From positions 1-64,000 of the forward strand of contig NZ_FNGG01000003.1 of NCBI RefSeq assembly GCF_900102915.1: DNA of 64,000 bases, in the 5' to 3' direction. Below, one piece after another: positions 58,996 to 64,000 of this stretch. Position 1 is the stretch's first letter, and each line of letters starts with the position of its first letter. Both the position numbers and the translations under genes were made by a program. Under the pieces are notes generated by a model, which was given only the letters and a program-made list of their open reading frames with translations, was not told the origin of the DNA and did not search any database. The DNA comes from Salinimicrobium catena. GTDB taxonomy: Bacteria > Bacteroidota > Bacteroidia > Flavobacteriales > Flavobacteriaceae.

Positions 58996-60075
58996 TTAAT
59001 CGAGAGGGATCAAAGGAATTGTAGTATCTGTTATGACCCTTCCGTTATTGTCTTCGATCACTACATGGATCTCAGAGACATTTTCAACATCTTTCAATGC
59101 AGTCACCAGGTCAATAAATCCTTTGATTTCTGTAGTGTTTCCGGTAAATTCTCCGGTGATCACCTTTGGGCCCGCATTAACGGTATAATGAAGACTATTC
59201 ACTCCACGTTCATTATTAATCCTAATCACCCCTAGAAAATCTTTTTTGCTCAGTTGAAGAGGAAAGAATCGAAATTCAGCCGGTGGAGGTGGGATATCCT
59301 CTGCTGCATTTAATATAAGATCAGGGCCTACCGCAGTCCAATCTTCAGCAACAAAAAGGAAAACAATGTTTTCCATGACAAAATCCGGTTCTACTCCGTA
59401 ATATTCTGAAGGGATCAAGTCCATTTTATAAAATCCATTCCCAAGATTTGTCGTTCTTGTTTTTTCCACTCGTTCAGGAACCCAGGCCTGGTATTCCATA
59501 GGGACTGCCCAATTGTTAAGACCGCTGTGGAAGTAAACATTATTAGCATTTTCAAACCCTTCCACGAGATTGGAGTTGAAAAGAATACTCACTCCTTCGT
59601 TTAAAGATGGTCTTGATGGATAGGCTTTCATAATTTCCCCGGCATCATAGAATGCAGAAAAATCTGTGTATTTCATTTGGGTAACTTCGGTTTGTTTCGT
59701 CCCGGTTTTGTCTTTTAGGAAGAACCAGAAGCCATCACTATTACGAATTTCTTCAGGTGTTCTTGAAAAATATTCCGTTGGAGTAAGAGTAAAACTCCAT
59801 ATCATGTCACCCTCATAGGTAAGTTTTGCGAAGTCTGAAGAAGAGTTAAAGTTCCCTGCATCTGGTTCTGAAGGGGACCATATCCAAATATAGAAATCTT
59901 CGTTTTCAACGGCAGAAGTACCGGCCAAGTCAAAATACCAGGTAACTTCCTCATCAAAGGAATATACCACAGGGTAAGACCACATATCTTTGATTGCTCC
60001 AATTACCTCTTGAGCATTACTCACAGAGGGGGTAAGAAGAGCTAGAAATAAAAAAGTATATATAATTTTTTTCAT
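58996..60075 (-). CDS. Surface glycan-binding-type protein, two-domain (DUF4961-like)
   Basis: A 359-aa exported protein with a signal peptide (to about residue 21, SNAQ). Two similar beta-sandwich segments (WYFDLAGTSAVENEDFYIWIWSP and ILFNSNLVEGFENANNVYFHSGLNNW) look like carbohydrate-binding modules seen in SusE/SusF-type or DUF4961 proteins of Bacteroidota polysaccharide loci. A C-terminal beta domain follows. The aromatic-rich surfaces (FYIWIW, WFFLKD, WAVPMEYQAWV) suit sugar stacking. The family name is tentative. It sits before susC, instead of after susD as in the classical order. Confidence 0.7.
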   Translation of the reverse strand: MKKIIYTFLFLALLTPSVSNAQEVIGAIKDMWSYPVVYSFDEEVTWYFDLAGTSAVENEDFYIWIWSPSEPDAGNFNSSSDFAKLTYEGDMIWSFTLTPTEYFSRTPEEIRNSDGFWFFLKDKTGTKQTEVTQMKYTDFSAFYDAGEIMKAYPSRPSLNEGVSILFNSNLVEGFENANNVYFHSGLNNWAVPMEYQAWVPERVEKTRTTNLGNGFYKMDLIPSEYYGVEPDFVMENIVFLFVAEDWTAVGPDLILNAAEDIPPPPAEFRFFPLQLSKKDFLGVIRINNERGVNSLHYTVNAGPKVITGEFTGNTTEIKGFIDLVTALKDVENVSEIHVVIEDNNGRVITDTTIPLIPLD

Positions 60076-60083
60076 GTCGCTAT

Positions 60084-60605
60084 TTATATTTCTTCTATTA
60101 ATTTGAACTTATAGGAAACGAAAGGTGTTCCATCGGTTGTACGGATAATTTGCAGCTCCATTTGACGGTTTGTTCTTGGAACAGAAGTTAAATGCAATTC
60201 ATCCTTTAGCTGGGTTTTGTCAGCATCACTATAAAGTCTGATGACAATAGAACTTGAATTTGTTGGTTGGAAATCGCTATTAAGATCCCAGTATCCCTTT
60301 AGCTGAAAAAGAGGAGGAACATCCCCTACCACCTCATAGGTAGTCGGCCGGTTATTCTCATCAACATCAAAACGTATCCGGAAATCTTCGAAATTAAAGA
60401 GCGTGCTTAAGTTCTCCTCATTGGGTTTAATATTGTTTCTTTTGGCAAATTCATCAACCATGGTTAAGTTCATAAGCCCCCATTCACCGGCAATGACTTC
60501 GTAGGTAGTAATGGGTTCTACATGGTCACCATCATCAGGGGTATAGCAACTGAATACCAATACCGCCAGTAAGAGGGATAAAAATTTAAATTTCATTTTT
60601 TTCAT
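60084..60605 (-). CDS. Small lipoprotein of the utilisation locus (DUF5004-like)
   Basis: A 173-aa lipoprotein, lipobox LVFSC (cysteine about 19-20 from MKKMKFKF at 60605; an alternative start is at 60596). The mature part is a compact beta-rich fold (YEVIAGEWGLMNLTMVDEF, FEDFRIRFDVDENNRPTTYEV, LKGYWDLNS, MELQIIRTTDGTPFVSYKFKL) resembling the lipocalin-like DUF5004 lipoproteins found beside SusC/SusD. Probably a surface or periplasmic helper that binds glycan. First gene of the operon, 8 bp before the next. Confidence 0.7.
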   Translation of the reverse strand: MKKMKFKFLSLLLAVLVFSCYTPDDGDHVEPITTYEVIAGEWGLMNLTMVDEFAKRNNIKPNEENLSTLFNFEDFRIRFDVDENNRPTTYEVVGDVPPLFQLKGYWDLNSDFQPTNSSSIVIRLYSDADKTQLKDELHLTSVPRTNRQMELQIIRTTDGTPFVSYKFKLIEEI

Positions 60606-60650
60606 AAGGTTTATGTTTGTTAAAAAAATCTTATAATGCAATCTGAATTT

Positions 60651-60658
60651 CAAAATTA
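60651..60658 (-). promoter_or_regulatory. Candidate -7 box of the utilisation operon
   Basis: TAATTTTG on the minus strand, 45 bp before the first start codon, matches TAnnTTTG. The rest of the divergent region (60606-60899) contains AAACGTTTTC near 60842 and must hold the regulator's binding site; none could be recognised. Confidence 0.35.
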
Positions 60659-60899
60659 GAGGATATCACAAGCCTGGAAAGAAATCAATTAAAAATCGAG
60701 ATGATTTTAAGAGGTGATTTTAGACAAGAGAATAATAATCAAAGCTTTATAAATCAGGATCAATTGAGAAAATCAAGACCAAATCTTGAAGAATGAGTAG
60801 CCGAAAAGGACTGTTTATTGGCTAATTTTTATACTTTAGCGCAAACGTTTTCTTAAAGTTACTTTTAATGAGAATTTTCAGAGCCCCAAATATCAAAAT

Positions 60900-62495
60900 A
60901 TGCGTATCATATTTTTTCTGACTTTTTTGTTTGTCACCAATTCAGTTCCCGGGCAGGACCAGGATAGTTTACTTCAGGAACTCGAGCAGACGCTTGAAAA
61001 GAAGGAATTCTTTATAAAAAAGAAACATCAAAGGATTTCTTTACTCCAGCAAAAGTTGGACAGGTATCGTCTGCAGCGTCAAAAAGACAGTCTTTTCCAA
61101 ATAAATATGAGTTTATCAGAAGAATACCAGTCATTTAAATATGATTCGGCCTACTTATTTCTGGAGCGCGCTAAGGCAAATGCCCTGCAGCTGAAAGACA
61201 GCCTTAGTTTATCACGAGCAAAGATAAAAGAAGGGTTTATTCTTTTATCTTCCGGGCTCTTTAAGGAAGCGCTGGACACTCTTAATAGTATTGATTATTC
61301 CCTGCTATCCCATCACGATAAGTTCAGGTACAACTTTGTGAAAGCTCGTTCTTTTTATGATCTGGCAGATTATACAAAGGATCCTCGGTTCGGGTTAGAC
61401 TATACACGAAAGGGAAACCAATATATTGAAGAAGCCCTGAAATTTACAGATCCGAATTCATCCTATTATTGGGCAACGGAGAGTTTACGACGAATGAAAC
61501 ATCAGGACTGGAAAGGAGCAAAATTCGCTTTTACATACTGGATCAATAATTTCGACCTCACACCGGAATTCTATGGCGTAGCCACTTCCAGTCTTGGTTA
61601 TCTTTATTCTGAAACAGGATATACTGACCAGGCAATAAATTATTTGGCCATGGCGGCCATAGCAGATGTTAAAAATGCTACGATGGAGAACGTGGCTCTT
61701 AGAAATCTTGCTAATGAACTCTATAAGAACGGAGATCTGGAAAAAGCGAATAAGTTTATAAGAATTGCAATGAATGATGCCACGTTTTATAATGCGCGGC
61801 ATCGTAAACTGGAAATCTCCTCGATACTTCCAATTATTGAAGGGGCTCAGCTTATTAAAATCGAAAAACAAAACAATACCTTGGGAATCATTGCTATTTT
61901 GCTAGGCATACTAACATTGGTTGTGCTGGTTTTCATAGGGATCATTTATAAGCAGCTTAAAAACAGGAACCGGTCCCGAAGAGCCCTCACAGATTACAAT
62001 CATAAATTACAGGAACTAAATGCAAGCCTTCAAGAGGCAGATGCAGTAAAGCAGGAGTATATTCGGTATTTTCTTAGTGCTACTTCTGATTTGATCAAGA
62101 AAATAGACAAAATACAGAAAATCACAACTCAAAAACTCCTGGCTAAAAAACCAGAAGATGTTCTAAAGAACCTTAAAAAATATAGCGTAAAAAAAGAAAG
62201 GGAAGCTTTGTTCAGGGAATTCGACGAGGTGTTTTTAAAGCTGTTCCCAGATTTTAAGCAGGAATTTTATGCCCTATTCCCGGAGGAACAACAAAAAGAG
62301 GTAAGAAAAGGGGATTTGTTGAATACTGAACTGCGAGTTTTTGCTCTCTATCGTTTGGGGATTCAAGACAGCAATCAAATTGCTGAATTTTTAAACTTAT
62401 CTGTAGCAACAATATATACTTATAAAACCCGGGCAAAATCAAGATCGAATTCGCGAGAGAATTTTGAAGAGAGGGTTATGGAAATTAAAGCGTAA
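60900..62495 (+). CDS. SusR-like membrane regulator (DUF6377 type)
   Basis: A 531-aa sensor-regulator. Signal peptide or anchor (to about residue 19), periplasmic TPR-like helical domain (about 25-320: AYLFLERAKANALQLKDSLS, SLGYLYSETGYTDQAINYL), one membrane helix (about 327-350, LGIIAILLGILTLVVLVFIGIIY), a cytoplasmic coiled coil and a C-terminal LuxR-like helix-turn-helix (LNTELRVFALYRLGIQDSNQIAEFLNLSVATIYTYKTRAKSRS). This is the layout of SusR, which senses an oligosaccharide in the periplasm and activates its locus. It is divergent from the utilisation operon, which it probably controls. Confidence 0.88.
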   Translation: MRIIFFLTFLFVTNSVPGQDQDSLLQELEQTLEKKEFFIKKKHQRISLLQQKLDRYRLQRQKDSLFQINMSLSEEYQSFKYDSAYLFLERAKANALQLKDSLSLSRAKIKEGFILLSSGLFKEALDTLNSIDYSLLSHHDKFRYNFVKARSFYDLADYTKDPRFGLDYTRKGNQYIEEALKFTDPNSSYYWATESLRRMKHQDWKGAKFAFTYWINNFDLTPEFYGVATSSLGYLYSETGYTDQAINYLAMAAIADVKNATMENVALRNLANELYKNGDLEKANKFIRIAMNDATFYNARHRKLEISSILPIIEGAQLIKIEKQNNTLGIIAILLGILTLVVLVFIGIIYKQLKNRNRSRRALTDYNHKLQELNASLQEADAVKQEYIRYFLSATSDLIKKIDKIQKITTQKLLAKKPEDVLKNLKKYSVKKEREALFREFDEVFLKLFPDFKQEFYALFPEEQQKEVRKGDLLNTELRVFALYRLGIQDSNQIAEFLNLSVATIYTYKTRAKSRSNSRENFEERVMEIKA

Positions 62496-62589
62496 AGGGA
62501 ATCGTAATACCTTCCTCTGGTGGAAAGAGATTCCTTTGAACGTAATTCACTAGAACCTGAGGCTTTTTTTAAATTTAAAAGGGCTGCAT

Positions 62590-63042
62590 TCACAGTAGCC
62601 CTTCATCAGCAAAACTGTAATACTCATTGCTGGGAGTGAGAATCAAATGGTCAAGTAATTTAATATCCAGCAGTTCCCCTGCATTTTTAATCCTTTCGGT
62701 AAGCTTTTTATCTGCAGTACTGGGGTGAAGAGCTCCGCTGGGGTGATTATGTGCGATGATCACTGCTGTACTTAAGGATTTAAGCACCACGGCAAAAAGG
62801 ATACGAATATCAACCAGCGTAGCTGTTATTCCTCCAGAAGAGAGAAGGAAAATGCCTTTAACCCGGTTTGAATTGTTGAGGAGCATGACGTTGAAGTGTT
62901 CCTGCGCAGCTATGGCATTTTGATCCCAGATGGAATTGAAGATGTTGAAGGCTTCCCTGGAGGAGTTGATCTTTGGGGCCATGGCCATTTGGATTTTGGT
63001 GTTTTGATAGCGAAGGGAGATTTCATTGACAGAAGTTTTCAT
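62590..63042 (-). CDS. RadC-like JAB-domain protein
   Basis: A 150-aa protein holding one JAB/MPN metallo-domain: EHFNVMLLNNSNRVKGIFLLSSGGITATLVDIRILFAVVLKS, then AHNHPSGALHPSTADKKLTERI with the JAMM histidines, serine and aspartate, and LDIKLLDHLILT. The N-terminal helix-hairpin-helix of full-length RadC is absent, as in the short forms common on mobile elements in Bacteroidota. ATG 63042 is used; the longer frame adds an unconvincing Cys-rich stretch. Its cellular role is not settled, despite the DNA-repair name. Confidence 0.85.
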   Translation of the reverse strand: MKTSVNEISLRYQNTKIQMAMAPKINSSREAFNIFNSIWDQNAIAAQEHFNVMLLNNSNRVKGIFLLSSGGITATLVDIRILFAVVLKSLSTAVIIAHNHPSGALHPSTADKKLTERIKNAGELLDIKLLDHLILTPSNEYYSFADEGLL

Positions 63043-63459
63043 AGCATTACATTTTAGTTGAAGAAATTTTGTTTCCGGCAGTGCCAGAGCTTTATTCTTT
63101 TTTAATGCAGTACGATCACAACATTGAAGGCCGAAAGAGACGTATAAAAAGCGCAGTGGCTTTATGCCGTCTCCGGAATTCAATGTTGTAGTTTTGCTTT
63201 TTAAAAAAGGAAGAGCTTTGGCATTGGAAGAATTGACCAGATCTGTAACACAACTAAAAAAATGTTATTGAAACCTGCTAAGAAAGCAGCTTTGGTACAA
63301 TCAAATGAAAAATGGTTCCAACTTGTTACTGTCTGAAGAGTTTCAAAATTTTCTTGAAAAAGGATGGTGTCCAAAGACTTTTAGTGGGGTTCGGCAGGAT
63401 CAGCTTGTTCTTTAAAAATTTGAATGTAAAAAGAGTAATAAATAGTGGTTAAACTGAAC
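63043..63459. other. Intergenic stretch before the last gene
   Basis: Separates the divergent radC-like and acetyltransferase-like genes and should hold their promoters, but no full TAnnTTTG match was found. A 36-codon open frame at 63305-63415 (MKNGSNLLLSEEFQNF...) has no recognisable feature; I do not call it a gene. Confidence 0.4.
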
Positions 63460-64000
63460 ATGAGAAAAATAGATCTAAATAACTGGAACAGGAGAGAACA
63501 TTTTGAATTCTTTTCAAAGATGAAAAGTCCGTTTTTTGGAGTTGTGGCAGAGGTGGAATGTACAAACGCCTACAAAAAGGCAAAAGAAAGTGGTGTTTCT
63601 TTCTTCGCGTCTTACCTGCACAAATCTATGGTTGCCGTCAATTTAGTGAGGGAGTTGAAACTACGCATTATTGGTGATGATGTTGTGGAATTCGAAACCA
63701 TTCATGCAGGTACGACAATAGGTAGGGAAGATGAGACCTTCGGCTTTGCTTTTATTCCGTTCGAGCTAAGTTTTGAGAATTTTAATCGGGAGTTGCAAAA
63801 AGAGATCCTGGCAGTTAAGAACTCTACAGGCTTGCGTTTAAATAATGATGCTATTAAAAAAGACCTCATAAGACACTCTACTTTTCCCTGGAGTTCTTTT
63901 ACGGGTCTTCTTCACCCTTCTGATCTGGATAGAAAGGAATCTGTACCCAAAATAACATTTGGTAAGTCCAAAAAAAGAGAAGGAAGAATCTTCTTGCCCG
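63460..64000 (+). CDS. Chloramphenicol-acetyltransferase-like protein, cut by window end
   Basis: The first 180 residues of a CAT-family trimeric acetyltransferase; the frame is open to the last base. Typical parts: MRKIDLNNWNRREHFEFFSK, VECTNAYKKAKESGVSFFASYLHKSM, LKLRIIGDDVVEFETIHAGTTIGREDETFGFAFIPF and TFPWSSFTGLLHP. The catalytic histidine block (HHxxxDGxH) would lie just beyond the window, so activity cannot be judged. Chromosomal CAT-like proteins are common in Bacteroidota and need not give resistance. Confidence 0.85.
   Translation, partial: MRKIDLNNWNRREHFEFFSKMKSPFFGVVAEVECTNAYKKAKESGVSFFASYLHKSMVAVNLVRELKLRIIGDDVVEFETIHAGTTIGREDETFGFAFIPFELSFENFNRELQKEILAVKNSTGLRLNNDAIKKDLIRHSTFPWSSFTGLLHPSDLDRKESVPKITFGKSKKREGRIFLP

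Overview
The window is a piece of a chromosome from a Bacteroidota bacterium, most likely a free-living member of the Flavobacteriaceae (Gramella/Christiangramia- or Salegentibacter-like; the genus is a guess). Evidence: a GldI-type gliding lipoprotein, a SusC/SusD polysaccharide utilisation locus, an N-terminally extended signal peptidase I, Bacteroidota-type promoters (TTG, about 18-22 bp, TAnnTTTG), few Shine-Dalgarno sites, and housekeeping clusters typical of the family (parA-parB-DUF5683-dapB-lepB-wbqC; ribH-small membrane protein-mutL; nrnA-gldI-peptidyl-prolyl isomerase).

Layout. 1-3.3 kb is a small mobile or accessory patch: an IS110-family transposase with a structured leader that could be a bridge RNA, a cassette-like secreted-protein gene beside an integron attC-like inverted repeat, and a XerD/integron-type tyrosine recombinase. 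3.7-5.1 kb is a hyaluronan/chitin-synthase-like glycosyltransferase. 5.2-12 kb holds the rel-fur-purA cluster, an M48 protease and an RNA 2'-O-methyltransferase. 12-26.9 kb holds a lipoprotein, a pair of exported amidohydrolase-like proteins (one with its metal site lost), a DUF3810 protein, pepD, the nrnA-gldI-cyclophilin/FKBP cluster, ndk, pcm with an unrecognised helical protein, and recF-lipoprotein-DUF721. 27-33.3 kb is a forward run: TPR protein, ribH, small membrane protein, mutL, two rhomboids and an EEP-family phosphatase/nuclease. 33.3-38.5 kb is the reverse parAB/dapB/lepB operon. 38.7-46 kb holds a dienoyl-CoA-reductase-like SDR, the two methylmalonyl-CoA mutase subunits, a DivIC-like protein, udk, a c-type cytochrome and a sugar dehydrogenase.

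46-51 kb is rich in regulatory and repeat features: tRNA-Pro(UGG) with a duplicated 5' portion, a TPP riboswitch in front of a PnuT-type transporter that overlaps an acyl-CoA-dehydrogenase-like gene, a porin, a TlpA-type thioredoxin, and three near-identical 52-bp hairpin repeats. 51.1-62.5 kb is a polysaccharide utilisation locus (two small surface/lipid-anchored proteins, SusC, SusD, GH71/99-like, GH97) with a divergent SusR-like membrane regulator; the glycosidases suggest an alpha-glucan or other alpha-linked glycan. The window ends with a RadC-like gene and the start of a chloramphenicol-acetyltransferase-like gene.

Most genes are ordinary core genes. The points that most deserve a second look are the attC-like/cassette/recombinase/IS110 patch at the left end, the TPP-riboswitch operon, the metal-site-less amidohydrolase, the degenerate MutL nuclease motifs, the 52-bp hairpin repeats and the terminator-like hairpin between the mutase subunits. 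I found no CRISPR array, rRNA or clear phage.
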